DNA of 37,984 bases from Bacteroidota bacterium. GTDB taxonomy: Bacteria; Bacteroidota; Bacteroidia; Chitinophagales; Saprospiraceae. A program made the translations under genes and the position numbers. Below, piece by piece: positions 1 to 9,154 of this stretch. Under the pieces are notes generated by a model, which was not told where the DNA came from, ran no database searches, and saw only the letters and a program-made list of their open reading frames with translations. The stretch is from contig JAFMBH010000033.1 in assembly GCA_017858735.1 (NCBI GenBank), positions 1-37,984 of the forward strand, written 5' to 3'. Positions within the stretch are counted from its first letter, which is position 1. Each line of letters opens with the position of its first letter.

Positions 1-299
1 GTAAATTTAAAATTCCCATTATTTATATAAAGAGAATTATCAGATTGGCTTGCAGTAAAAAACAAATCATTCAATTGGTCGCCATTCAAATCTGCGATAG
101 CAACACCACCCCCATTATAAACAAATTCACTCACCAAAGCATTTAGGGTATCATTAACGGTTATTTTATTTTCAAAAGAGACACCTGAATCATTGGCATC
201 TATTTTTGTAAACAGGAACTCTTTTTTATCACAAGAAAGGATAAGGGAGAGACAAAATAAGCTAATTAAAATACGCATAAACAGATATTTTGAGTGCAT
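1..299 (-). CDS. VCBS/FG-GAP repeat lipoprotein (CRTAC1-like), 5' part only
   Basis: This is the N-terminal ~99 residues of a gene that runs off the left edge of the window. It begins with a lipoprotein signal ending in LILSC (Cys23 from the start at 299, or Cys16 if the Met at 278 is used), so the product is probably anchored in the outer membrane. A first repeat of FG-GAP/VCBS type follows, with the calcium-binding-like run GGGVAIADLNGDQLNDLFFT. Proteins of this kind in Bacteroidota often continue with more repeats and an ASPIC/UnbV domain (CRTAC1 family) and commonly sit next to susC/susD pairs, as here. A terminator separates it from susD, so it may have its own promoter or depend on read-through. 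Function is unknown; surface binding or carbohydrate-related adhesion is only a guess. Confidence 0.8.
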   Translation of the reverse strand, partial: MHSKYLFMRILISLFCLSLILSCDKKEFLFTKIDANDSGVSFENKITVNDTLNALVSEFVYNGGGVAIADLNGDQLNDLFFTASQSDNSLYINNGNFKF

Positions 300-310
300 G
301 TAAAATTAAA

Positions 311-350
311 AAGGGCGCCTCAATTTTACGCATTGAGGCACCCTTTTTTA
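311..350 (-). terminator. Intrinsic terminator after susD
   Basis: A 12-bp inverted repeat (arms 313-324 and 332-343, 7-nt loop) is followed on the minus strand by a run of five T. One position differs between the arms. Read on the minus strand it is a G-U wobble, so the RNA stem is unbroken; read on the plus strand it is a C-A mismatch. This favours action on the minus strand, ending the susC-susD transcript 26 bases past the susD stop. Confidence 0.8.
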
Positions 351-368
351 TAAAACAAAAGGAGTTAA

Positions 369-2102
369 TTAATAACCAGGATTTTGTTTTAGAACGGTAC
401 CTTGTAAATCAATTTCACGTTGAGGAATTGGATAATACTCATCGTTTCCAGCGGTAAATTTAGCACCACCAAATTTAGTTACTAAAATTTTAGCTTCATT
501 TCTAAGGTAAGCATTTAGCACAGGTTCAGCGATACCCCAACGAACTAGGTCGAAGAATCTGTGACCTTCACCTGATAGTTCAAGTTTTCTTTCCATTCTA
601 ACTACTTCATTTGCAGAAGCTTTAGAAGCAAATGCTGATTCAGGATAAAGGGCAATTACATAATTGGCAGCAGGTGTTCCGTCAGCTTTTTTAACCCAGT
701 GAGCTTTATTAGCGGCACGGGCACGAACCAGATTTGTTAATTCTCTGGCTTTAGCTAAAGAACCAGCTTCAATTTCAGCTTCTGCTGCCATTAAAAGAAC
801 ATCTGCAAAACGAATGATCGTGTAATTCATAGTAGCATAACCACGAGTCCATGAACTTCCGTCAGTCAATTTATTTTCCTGAGACTTATAGTAAACATAT
901 TTCTTTGGAGAATAAGGACCAGCATAAGGTTGAGCGCGAATCCATGCTTTTCCGGGGTGAGCAATCCAGTCAAGATATGGAATGCCACGACGACCAATAG
1001 AATGGTCTAAACGAGGATCCACGGGACCTGCATCAGGTGTAAATGGAGCACTAGATTCAACACCGTAGTCATGCTTTAAGGCATTGGCGTCACTATTATA
1101 GGAACCATCCATAAGTGGAAGACCGTCTTTTGTGCGGAAAGTATTAGCCAAGTCAAAAGAAGGTTGGAAGAATCCACAGCAGTTACCAGGACCATCTAGA
1201 CCTGTATTATAAGGATAGTTAAGGTCGTCAAAATAGTTTGCATTAGCTACGCTACCTGTATTCATTGAAGATTCCACGTCCATAACAGCTTCAGCATGAT
1301 TATCGTACTCTGCGTTAAATATTTGAGTATAATCTTCAAGTAATTGATATTTTTTACCATTAGTAGTCTTACCATTATTGATGGTATTATCAAACCAGGT
1401 TTTTGCTTCGGCATACTTCTTTTGGTAAAGTTTAGCTTTACCCATGTAAGCGGCGGCAGCCCACTTGTTTACACGACCAGCCTGACCTTGAGTTTCAGGT
1501 AGGTTGGTGAAAGCAAACTGGAAATCAGCTTCGATTTTATCCCAAACCGCTGGCGAATTTGCAACTTTTGGAATTTCAGAAGCAGGCGTTTTTTCATCAA
1601 AGTATGGGATACTGTTGAAGTGTTTTTTAAGGTCAAAATAAAAATGACCTCTTAATAATCTTGCTTCTCCTGCAATTCTGGCAGCATCAGCCGGGCTGAT
1701 ATCTTTAGCTTGACTCAAAAGCCTAAGTACTGTGTTACAACGGCTAACGCCTTCATAACGGCCTCTCCATAAAGCGGAAAGATCGCCTTGGGTTGGATCC
1801 GTTTCATAACGTTGCATTGGGTTAATGGAAGAATAGTCACCAGGGTCAGTTCCCTTGTTTGCATCACCACCACAGATACTACCTGTTACCCAGTGGTTTG
1901 GACCTTCTAGGCGATTGCCAAAAACACCATTTAGTGCGGCATAAGCACCAATTAATACGCCCTCTACACCAGCTTTTGTAGCTAACTGAGCGTCTGCGAG
2001 GGAGCCTGTTGGGGCTACCTCTAAAAAGGAATCTCTACAGGATACAACCAGGACCATAACCATAGCCATGACCATTGACATCCTTTTAAAAATATTATTC
2101 AT
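369..2102 (-). CDS. SusD/RagB family nutrient-binding outer-membrane lipoprotein
   Basis: This is the surface lipoprotein partner of the SusC-type TonB transporter encoded just upstream (47-base gap), and it probably forms the lid that captures substrate for the transporter. It has 577 residues, usual for the family. The N-terminus is a lipoprotein signal with VVSC (Cys22) followed by RDSFLEVAPTGSL, the typical mature SusD start. The middle holds TPR-like helices (RIAGEARLLRGHFYFDLKKH), and the C-terminal half has the RagB/SusD signatures ADVLLMAAEAEIEAG and ELSGEGHRFFDLVRWG. The C-terminus YYPIPQREIDLQG...QNPGY is characteristic. The substrate cannot be told from sequence: no glycoside hydrolase, peptidase or anti-sigma gene is attached to the pair within the window, so a glycan or peptide ligand is equally possible. 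Confidence 0.95.
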   Translation of the reverse strand: MNNIFKRMSMVMAMVMVLVVSCRDSFLEVAPTGSLADAQLATKAGVEGVLIGAYAALNGVFGNRLEGPNHWVTGSICGGDANKGTDPGDYSSINPMQRYETDPTQGDLSALWRGRYEGVSRCNTVLRLLSQAKDISPADAARIAGEARLLRGHFYFDLKKHFNSIPYFDEKTPASEIPKVANSPAVWDKIEADFQFAFTNLPETQGQAGRVNKWAAAAYMGKAKLYQKKYAEAKTWFDNTINNGKTTNGKKYQLLEDYTQIFNAEYDNHAEAVMDVESSMNTGSVANANYFDDLNYPYNTGLDGPGNCCGFFQPSFDLANTFRTKDGLPLMDGSYNSDANALKHDYGVESSAPFTPDAGPVDPRLDHSIGRRGIPYLDWIAHPGKAWIRAQPYAGPYSPKKYVYYKSQENKLTDGSSWTRGYATMNYTIIRFADVLLMAAEAEIEAGSLAKARELTNLVRARAANKAHWVKKADGTPAANYVIALYPESAFASKASANEVVRMERKLELSGEGHRFFDLVRWGIAEPVLNAYLRNEAKILVTKFGGAKFTAGNDEYYPIPQREIDLQGTVLKQNPGY

Positions 2103-2149
2103 TTTCTTGATTTTTATGTTTAAGAAACAAATTTTAATTAAAAACGTTT

Positions 2150-5100
2150 TTAAAAACCGATAGAAAAGTTTAACATATAAGAAGGAGTAACTGGATAGTT
2201 ACCAACATCTATACCGAAGTTTGTATCAGCTCCACCACCTACCATTGGATCTAAGCCAGTATATTTTGTAAGTGTCCAAATATTATTTGCAGAAACACCA
2301 ACGCTAAGTTTTGATAATTTTAATCTCTTTAAAAGAGAAGGTTCAAAATCATAATACATAGCTAATCTTTGAATACGCAGGAAAGATCCATCCTCTACGT
2401 ACCAGGAATTAGCTGCACCATTCGTACTAATGTTAGAGGCACTTTCCCAAATTGGTGCTTTTGCGTCATTTCCTAAAGCAGTTGTCCAGGAATCTAATGC
2501 ACGAATGCCTTTTGCTGATCCTTCAAAAGAACCAAAGAAATCAGTGAACCATTTTGACTGGTTAAAAATTTTGTTTCCAATAGAAGTATATAGGTAAACC
2601 TCAGCGTGTAAATTTTTGTATCCAACATTGAAGTTAGCACCTCCTGTAAATTTAGGGATTGGACTGCCAATGAATGTACGGTCAGCAGGAGTGATTTGTC
2701 CGTCTCCATTAACATCTTCGTATTTGAAACGACCTATACCTGCACCAGGTTGTTTGGATGCATCAACTTCCGCTTTGGAATTGAAATATCCTATCATTTT
2801 ATATCCGAAAAACTCTGAAAGACCATAACCAGGTTGATTTCTAATCGGTGCAATACCTCTATAAGTTCCCCCATCGAAGAATGGAATACCATCAGCCAAT
2901 TTAGTGATTTCGTTATGAAGGAAAGCATTATTCAACGTCAGTTCGTAGGTGAATTTAGATCCTAAATTACCTCTGTTGATAATTTGGAAGTCAATACCTC
3001 TGTTTAACATACTTCCAACGTTAACGGCAGGAGATGCAGCATAATTTCCTGCAACACCAGGAAGAGGAACAGTAAATAGCAGGTCTCTGGTCGTTTTTTT
3101 CCACCAGTCAAAAATAACTTCCAACTTATTGTCGAACATAGAGATATCAAATCCAATGTTAATGGTTTCACTCGTTTCCCATCTGGCATCGGGATTACCT
3201 ATTCTACTAGATGCAAAACCTTCATCAACACCGCTACTTTGTCCACTAATAGGATAGAAAGTATTTCCACGATCTGAACGGTATAGGAAAAACTGGTTAC
3301 TTGGGTCAACGTTATTAGAGTTACCCATTTCTCCCCATCCACCACGAACTTTCAAGTCTCTGATCCAGGTAACATCTTTAAGAAAATCTTCTGAGGTTAC
3401 ACGCCAAGCTGCTGATAAGGCTGGAAATACGCCATAACGTGAGTTAGCACCAAAACGAGATGCACCATCACGACGAAGTACCCCGGTTAAATAGTACTTT
3501 TCTTTGAAATTATAGTCTAATTTTCCAAAAATAGAATAGAAATTAACGCCATTGTACAAACCACTGTTAACCTGTGGACTTTGTACTGTTGATAGGTTAA
3601 CAAAATTCAAATCGGTAGAAAATGGGTTAATACCGCTTCCATTAAAGAAGCGACCTTTTCCTGTATTCAACGCTTCTACACCCGCTAAAGCAGTAAAACC
3701 GTGAGCACCTAATTGAGCTTTATATGAAACCGTATTTGATAATACCCAGCTCATACCGTAACCTCCACCTTCACTGAAGGTGTTAGATGCTTCTGGTTCA
3801 GAATCACCTAAATAACGGTAGTTATAGTTTTTGTAAAAATTGTTGTTGTAGTTTCCACCTAAGGAAGATTTAATGGTTAAACCTTCAACTGGTTTAATTA
3901 ATAAATACAAGTTACCAAAGGCACTGGTATTAAAACTACCGTCGTCACCGTTATTAAGTCTTAATCTTCTCAAAGGATTTCTAGGGTTATTAAAACCAGC
4001 TGCTTTTGTACTGGCATAACTTCCGAATTCATCAAATACAGGAATAATGGTAGGCATTCTATAAGCAGACAAAACTTCTGATTCGTCGTCGGCTACACCG
4101 ATACCACCGGCATCACCCTGTTGACCTAATACAGCTCTGTAGGTAACCTGAAGGTTTTCACCCACACTTAACCAAGGCAATAAATCCCATTCAGAGTTAG
4201 CGCGGAATGAATAACGTTTGAATTCGTTTTCGTATAAGATACCTGATTGATTCTGAGCACCTAATCCAATATAGTAACGTCCATTGTCTGTTCCTCCACT
4301 AAATCCTAAGCTATGGCGTTGTATTGGTGAAATACGTGTGATGGCGTCATACCAGTTAGTTCCTTCTAAGTTAGGTTTAATTAAAAATACATTAGCTGGA
4401 TTGGCTTTATAAGCCGCTTCGATAGCAGCTAAATCAACATTTCCAACGACACCATTAGCGCCATTTGCATGCAGATAAGTTGGCATACGTGGCGTCGCCT
4501 GATTTCCATATTGTGGATGGGTGTAACGAACTGCGGTACCATTTGCAGCCGCGTTATTGCGGTATGCAACGTGCGTCCAGTCGGCCATTTGCTGAGGATC
4601 AAGCATTTCCGGAGAACCTTTAACATTTGGGTCAGTAAATCCTGTCAAGCCGTTGTAAGTTACTTCCATTTTTCTTGCCTTTTTGGTACCCGATTTTGTG
4701 GTATAAACCACCACGCCGTTAGCAGCTCTTGCACCGTAAATAGAGGCTGAAGCAGCATCTTTAAGAACGGTTACCGTCTCAATATCATCAGGATTGATGA
4801 AATCGGTATTTTCAGTAGGTACCCCGTCAACAATGTATAAAGGAGCATTACCACCAAAGGCACCAAAACCACGAACACGAATTTGACTTGTTGTTCCAGG
4901 TTGACCGTTCGTAAGTACGGTTACACCTGCTACACGTCCCTGTAATTGTTGTTCTACGTTACCCGAAGGTATGGCAGCCATTTGTTTCGCAGGTACCGTT
5001 GACACTGCACCTGTTGTTTGACGTTTGCTTTCAACGGCATAACCAGTTACGATGATTTCATCGATGGTAACCCCTTGACTTAGCGAAATGCTTAGTTTCG

Positions 5101-5383
5101 TTTCAGCACCCAGTGTTAACGTTTTAGCAGTGTAGCCCGTGTAGGAAATTTCCAACACGTCTCCTGCTTTCGCGTTAATGGAAAAAGATCCATCCAAATC
5201 GGTTACGGTTCCTGTAGATGTTCCAGCAACAACTAACGATGCACCAATAAGCGGTTCTCCATTGTCAGCGTCAACCACCGTTCCAGTGATTTGACCAAAC
5301 ATGGCAGAAGAAATAAACAAGAGACAAAAAAGCATTGCCTGCTTTTTCATGGTTCTCGTCACTTTTTCGAAAAATTGTACCAT
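2150..5383 (-). CDS. SusC/RagA family TonB-dependent outer-membrane transporter
   Basis: This is an energised outer-membrane importer that works with the SusD protein downstream. It has 1077 residues. A signal peptide (MKKQAMLFCLLFISSAMFG) is followed by a carboxypeptidase-regulatory-like domain (~30-105, GTVVDADNGEPLIGASLVV). The TonB plug (~110-235) carries the SusC signatures QLQGRVAGVTVLTNGQPG, IRVRGFGAF and APLYIVDGVP, and KDAASASIYGARAANGVV. The rest is the beta-barrel, ending in the terminal aromatic strand YMLNFSIGF needed for barrel insertion. No N-terminal STN domain is seen, so signalling to an anti-sigma factor is unlikely. The start used here adds 11 residues (MVQFFEKVTRT) before the Met at 5350 that begins the typical signal peptide; either may be real. 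The upstream region 5384-5576 is AT-rich with only a near-match to the -7 box (one extra T in the TA-TTTG spacing). Confidence 0.95.
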   Translation of the reverse strand: MVQFFEKVTRTMKKQAMLFCLLFISSAMFGQITGTVVDADNGEPLIGASLVVAGTSTGTVTDLDGSFSINAKAGDVLEISYTGYTAKTLTLGAETKLSISLSQGVTIDEIIVTGYAVESKRQTTGAVSTVPAKQMAAIPSGNVEQQLQGRVAGVTVLTNGQPGTTSQIRVRGFGAFGGNAPLYIVDGVPTENTDFINPDDIETVTVLKDAASASIYGARAANGVVVYTTKSGTKKARKMEVTYNGLTGFTDPNVKGSPEMLDPQQMADWTHVAYRNNAAANGTAVRYTHPQYGNQATPRMPTYLHANGANGVVGNVDLAAIEAAYKANPANVFLIKPNLEGTNWYDAITRISPIQRHSLGFSGGTDNGRYYIGLGAQNQSGILYENEFKRYSFRANSEWDLLPWLSVGENLQVTYRAVLGQQGDAGGIGVADDESEVLSAYRMPTIIPVFDEFGSYASTKAAGFNNPRNPLRRLRLNNGDDGSFNTSAFGNLYLLIKPVEGLTIKSSLGGNYNNNFYKNYNYRYLGDSEPEASNTFSEGGGYGMSWVLSNTVSYKAQLGAHGFTALAGVEALNTGKGRFFNGSGINPFSTDLNFVNLSTVQSPQVNSGLYNGVNFYSIFGKLDYNFKEKYYLTGVLRRDGASRFGANSRYGVFPALSAAWRVTSEDFLKDVTWIRDLKVRGGWGEMGNSNNVDPSNQFFLYRSDRGNTFYPISGQSSGVDEGFASSRIGNPDARWETSETINIGFDISMFDNKLEVIFDWWKKTTRDLLFTVPLPGVAGNYAASPAVNVGSMLNRGIDFQIINRGNLGSKFTYELTLNNAFLHNEITKLADGIPFFDGGTYRGIAPIRNQPGYGLSEFFGYKMIGYFNSKAEVDASKQPGAGIGRFKYEDVNGDGQITPADRTFIGSPIPKFTGGANFNVGYKNLHAEVYLYTSIGNKIFNQSKWFTDFFGSFEGSAKGIRALDSWTTALGNDAKAPIWESASNISTNGAANSWYVEDGSFLRIQRLAMYYDFEPSLLKRLKLSKLSVGVSANNIWTLTKYTGLDPMVGGGADTNFGIDVGNYPVTPSYMLNFSIGF

Positions 5384-5576
5384 AAGTTGACTATTGTTAA
5401 TTAAAAAATTGAGTGAATTGTTTTTATTTAAAGTAATACTTTACTTTATCCATTTTATTACTTTTTCGGGGACTTGTTTTCAAAACTTAAAATAAATATA
5501 AATAGATTTATTACCAATAAAAAATTTTAAATAAATAATTTCACAAAATGTATGGTAATAATAGACGAAAGGACGG

Positions 5577-5930
5577 TTATTTCTGTTTTAAGCTATTTTT
5601 CCGGAAGGAATATCCCGTTAAACTACTAAATCCTCCAACGACTCCACCAATTAAAGAACTAACAAAAATCATTACCATCCAATTGTTATCAGCTGCGGGT
5701 AACATGAAAACCTGCCCTACTTTATTGGCTAATAAATGTTCATTTGGTAAACTTAGGCTGAGTATTTTAACCAGCCACAAAATGAATATACCAGCAAAGC
5801 CACTCCAAAAAGCCTGTTTTTTTGAGGATGAGAAGAAAAAACTGGCTGCTAGACAGACAGGTGCAATGATCCACCAGGGTAAAAAACTTTGTGCTATAAA
5901 GCAACTAACTATGATGATTAATATTAACAT
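5577..5930 (-). CDS. Small four-helix membrane protein of unknown function
   Basis: I do not recognise a family. The 117-residue reading starts at an ATG five bases beyond the stop of the penicillin-acylase gene, and almost all of it is hydrophobic. About four membrane spans are visible: MLILIIIVSCFIAQSFL, WWIIAPVCLAASFFF, FWSGFAGIFILWLVKIL and MVMIFVSSLIGGVVGG. The C-terminus is short and basic (SFRKNSLKQK). An upstream in-frame ATG at 5999 would give 140 residues but would overlap the preceding gene by 65 bases and add a polar extension, so the shorter form is preferred. The tight spacing implies co-transcription, and perhaps translational coupling, with the acylase. A membrane helper role is a guess. 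Confidence 0.65.
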   Translation of the reverse strand: MLILIIIVSCFIAQSFLPWWIIAPVCLAASFFFSSSKKQAFWSGFAGIFILWLVKILSLSLPNEHLLANKVGQVFMLPAADNNWMVMIFVSSLIGGVVGGFSSLTGYSFRKNSLKQK

Positions 5931-5934
5931 GAGA

Positions 5935-8379
5935 TTATTTTTTTGAAATGAGAGAAATGGTTTGTTTGATTCTTTTTGCGTCTGGCTTTCCCTTTTCATA
6001 AAAATATAGGGAATTTAATTTACCACCAGCCCAATTTTCAACCATATTATCGTAATAAAAACTACCAGGATTGCCTGATTCACCACCTGGAAAAAGTCCA
6101 TAAGCTTCTACTTTATCACCCAATGAAACGATCATTTTCCAGGATGGTCCTGTTGTTTGAGAAATAGCATTCACCGATGTTTTTGAACCTCCTGTGTATA
6201 AAGTCTTTGTTCCAAAGCCTGAAATTTTTGCTAAATGAGCAACATTCGTTCCTTTTACATTGCCCCATTCCCACTTGGCACTTATTTCGCCGTAAGTCTT
6301 AAACAGACTATCTATCGTTTCTTTAAAGGTAGTGGTAACTATATCTCCCTTCGTTTCAATGGCAGATGTTTTGATATTATCATACCATTTCGCTGTATCA
6401 TCTGTTAAAAGGAGCTGTACCGTTCTATCCCTGGAGGGAATAACCATAGGGTTTTTTGCATCTGAAAATTCATCTTCCCAAATACCACTAGCTAACCTTT
6501 TATGCCACCATTCAAAAATTGAAGGGGATATTTCTTTTGGATCATACCTGTATGTCCAATCTTTAATGATTGCCAGTGCCTTTTTCTCCCGGGCATTCAA
6601 GGCTGAAACATTTACATTTTTAATTAATACATCCTTTACATTTTCTGCGTGAATGCTATAATTATCATTTTGTAACTGTCGAAAATCATCAACAGTGGCT
6701 TTATTCATATCGGCAAGTTGTCTGTTTATCCTTGCTCCTCTCTCATAACCTGTATATTCCCAATGCAAATAGTAAGGATAAGTTGTATCTGCTGAAAATT
6801 GATTGGCAGAGGAAACAAACCCTCTTTGCGGATTTTTTACGGTTGGATTTTGGTCTGCCGGTACTCTTCCTTGCCATTCGTGAGCAGGATTACTTCCGTC
6901 AAGTAGAAATTTACCTTGTCCTTTCCATTTCAATGGAAAATAACCATTGGGCGTAATTGCTATATCGTTTTCCTTACTGGCAAAGATAAAATTCTGTGCC
7001 GGAGCTACATAATGTAATAATGCAGCCTTATAATCTGAATGATTTTTAGCCCTGTTTAATTCATAAAATGTTTTTATATCATTCGACGGCTGATGCGCTA
7101 TCCACTTTAAAGCATAGCCAACGGGAATATTATTCGATTTTGCAAAGGCGGTGGGTTTTTCGCCTTCTACATAAACTATGGGGCCGTGATGAGTGTAAAG
7201 GACTGTTTCTGATATAGTTGCCTGACCTCTGACTTTGATGACCTCAACTACTTTCTTTACCTTCTTCCATTCTTTTCCTACTAAATATTCATTTTTAGAA
7301 TCATCCTTAAAGGTGATTTTATACCAGTCAAGGACGTCAGAACCAACATTGGTTACACCCCAGGCAACATCTTTGTTAAATCCTATAATAACTCCGGGTG
7401 AACCTGGTATTGTTACTCCATATACATTTATACCGGGCGCTGTCAATTGATTTTGATACCAGATGGCTGGTAAAGTCATTTCAAGGTGAGGATCGTTTGC
7501 TAATAATGGATAGCCAGTAGATGTTTTACTTCCCGACATTGCCCAATTATTACTTCCTAAGCCTTCTTCCTTTGGATTAAGTTTAATACCTGTCGTGGTA
7601 AGGGATACGTCCTCAGGTGCTTTGGGCACAGGTACAGGATCAAAATCCCATGTTGTCCCCGTCGGTATAATGGGATCTTCCCTAAATGGATAATTTGGAA
7701 ATAAATCTTTTATAACCTCAGGTCCAAATTTTGATAAAGCATTGGACAAATAAAAATCATTGGAAGCCGCTGCCAGGGTAGCAGACATTAATTTTAAAAG
7801 ATATGCTGAATTGATGGGTTTCCAATTTTCAGGCTTATAATCTAACAGTTTAAATTCTATCGGATAATCTTTTGGTTTTAGCGAACTGATATAGGCATTG
7901 ATTCCCGCAGTATAAGCGTCAAGAACCATGCGCATTTGTCTATCTTTTTTGACAAATGCTTCCATGTTTCTGGCACCGACGCCCATACCCATTCGTCGGT
8001 TATATTTGTCTAAATCGATAGCCTTTTCTCCAATAACTTCAGAAAGTCTTCCCGCAGCAAATCTCGTCTGAAAATCTAATTGCCATAACCTATCTCTGGC
8101 AACGATAAATCCCTGGGCAAAATATAAATCTTCTTCATTTTCAGCTTCAATATGGGGAATCCTGTTCTCATCAAAATAGATATTAACCTTACCCGTCAAT
8201 CCTTTTATATTTAAGGTACTTTCTGTTGCCGTTTGCCTGGGTTCAGCTTGTTGCCAAAATCCATTAAATGGGTCCAGAAATTTTGCCAGAGGGGGTAAAG
8301 GACCTATTTTTGTGTTTAAAAGAAACAGCATAGCTAGGGTTAAGAATAAATAGAAAAAAGAAGATAAGTTGAATTTCAT
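5935..8379 (-). CDS. Penicillin acylase family (Ntn) amidohydrolase
   Basis: This is an S45-type N-terminal-nucleophile hydrolase, made as a precursor that cuts itself to expose the catalytic serine. It has 814 residues, in the normal range. A hydrophobic N-terminus (FYLFLTLAMLFLLNTKIG) suggests export or membrane anchoring. The alpha-chain region has FDENRIPHIEAENEEDLYFAQGF and DRLWQLDFQTRFAAGRLSE. The autoprocessing site is Gly275/Ser276, with the beta chain beginning SNNWAMSGSKTSTG, followed by the conserved LANDPHLEMTLPAIWYQ and VIIGFNKDVAWGVTNVGSD. Family members cleave amides of penicillin, acyl-homoserine lactones or other acyl-amino compounds, and the substrate cannot be assigned here. 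The gene is first in a two-gene unit with the small membrane protein. It faces the pnuC-like gene across a 141-base spacer in which I found no exact TAnnTTTG box. Confidence 0.93.
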   Translation of the reverse strand: MKFNLSSFFYLFLTLAMLFLLNTKIGPLPPLAKFLDPFNGFWQQAEPRQTATESTLNIKGLTGKVNIYFDENRIPHIEAENEEDLYFAQGFIVARDRLWQLDFQTRFAAGRLSEVIGEKAIDLDKYNRRMGMGVGARNMEAFVKKDRQMRMVLDAYTAGINAYISSLKPKDYPIEFKLLDYKPENWKPINSAYLLKLMSATLAAASNDFYLSNALSKFGPEVIKDLFPNYPFREDPIIPTGTTWDFDPVPVPKAPEDVSLTTTGIKLNPKEEGLGSNNWAMSGSKTSTGYPLLANDPHLEMTLPAIWYQNQLTAPGINVYGVTIPGSPGVIIGFNKDVAWGVTNVGSDVLDWYKITFKDDSKNEYLVGKEWKKVKKVVEVIKVRGQATISETVLYTHHGPIVYVEGEKPTAFAKSNNIPVGYALKWIAHQPSNDIKTFYELNRAKNHSDYKAALLHYVAPAQNFIFASKENDIAITPNGYFPLKWKGQGKFLLDGSNPAHEWQGRVPADQNPTVKNPQRGFVSSANQFSADTTYPYYLHWEYTGYERGARINRQLADMNKATVDDFRQLQNDNYSIHAENVKDVLIKNVNVSALNAREKKALAIIKDWTYRYDPKEISPSIFEWWHKRLASGIWEDEFSDAKNPMVIPSRDRTVQLLLTDDTAKWYDNIKTSAIETKGDIVTTTFKETIDSLFKTYGEISAKWEWGNVKGTNVAHLAKISGFGTKTLYTGGSKTSVNAISQTTGPSWKMIVSLGDKVEAYGLFPGGESGNPGSFYYDNMVENWAGGKLNSLYFYEKGKPDAKRIKQTISLISKK

Positions 8380-8520
8380 GTTTACGTTTTTAATAACATA
8401 CGAAATTAAAGTTTTTAGGACATTTTAGTAATATAATTTTACTTTTTTATCTGTATTCCATTAAATTATTTGTTTCTTTAAAATGTTAATTTTCTATTAT
8501 GACTCACTTTTTACCAAGAC

Positions 8521-9138
8521 ATGTTAATAAATATTTTTGATCAGATAGGAGAAAATTTTGCAGCTATTTCAATCCTTGAGTGGATAAGTACAGTAGCTCA
8601 AATACTTAGTGTCTGGTATGCCCTTAAAAATAATGTACTGGTATTCCCAACGGGTATTATCGGCGTTTCATTGGCAGCCTACATTTATTTTTTCACCATA
8701 TCACCTCCCTTATATGCGGAAGGTTTATTGCATATATATTATTTTGGTATGAGTATATTCGGATGGTACACCTGGTTGCAAAAAAAGTCAGATCAAACAC
8801 TGGCGTTTCCTATCACCTGGAGTGCTACCAAAGAACGGTTCGTTGGATTAATGCTGGCTTTTACCTCCTGGATAATTCTTTATAGCTGGCTGAAATTTAA
8901 TACAGACAGTAATACGCCTATGGCTGATGCCTTAGTTACCTCTTTTTCTATTCTTGGCATGTGGTGGATGGCAAAACGAAAAATTGAAAACTGGCTGGCT
9001 TACCTTGTTTCAAATGCCATAGCTATTCCACTAAATTATTATAAAGATTTATCTCTGTTTTCTCTAATGTATATTATTTTCTTTATTATGGCATGGAGAG
9101 GCTTCATCCTTTGGAAAAAAGAGGTGTCAGTTTCATAA
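8521..9138 (+). CDS. pnuC: PnuC-family nicotinamide riboside (or related vitamin) transporter
   Basis: This is an inner-membrane facilitator for the NAD precursor nicotinamide riboside, trapped inside by phosphorylation. It has 205 residues with about seven hydrophobic spans, the usual size. The family patterns are present: EWISTVAQILSVWYALKNN at the start, the VFPTGIIGVSLAAYIYF segment, the GMSIFGWYTWLQKK motif near residue 85, and the C-terminal half WWMAKRKIENWLAYLVSNAI. PnuT thiamine transporters are close relatives and are often preceded by a TPP riboswitch; none is visible in 8380-8520. That favours nicotinamide riboside without proving it. No nadR or nmR kinase lies beside it. It converges on the metallophosphoesterase gene with a 16-base gap and no clear terminator. 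Confidence 0.88.
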   Translation: MLINIFDQIGENFAAISILEWISTVAQILSVWYALKNNVLVFPTGIIGVSLAAYIYFFTISPPLYAEGLLHIYYFGMSIFGWYTWLQKKSDQTLAFPITWSATKERFVGLMLAFTSWIILYSWLKFNTDSNTPMADALVTSFSILGMWWMAKRKIENWLAYLVSNAIAIPLNYYKDLSLFSLMYIIFFIMAWRGFILWKKEVSVS

Positions 9139-9154
9139 GAATTTAATTGCCAGT

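Noticed and set aside
5548-5946. 132-codon plus-strand reading frame opposite the small membrane protein
   Set aside because: It lies entirely antisense to a better-supported gene, has no recognisable domain or signal, and its composition is that expected from reading a hydrophobic gene backwards.
8380-8520. Possible TPP or other riboswitch before the PnuC-like gene
   Set aside because: No CTGAGA/ACCCT-type conserved core or long paired element is visible in the 141 bases, so no riboswitch is called.
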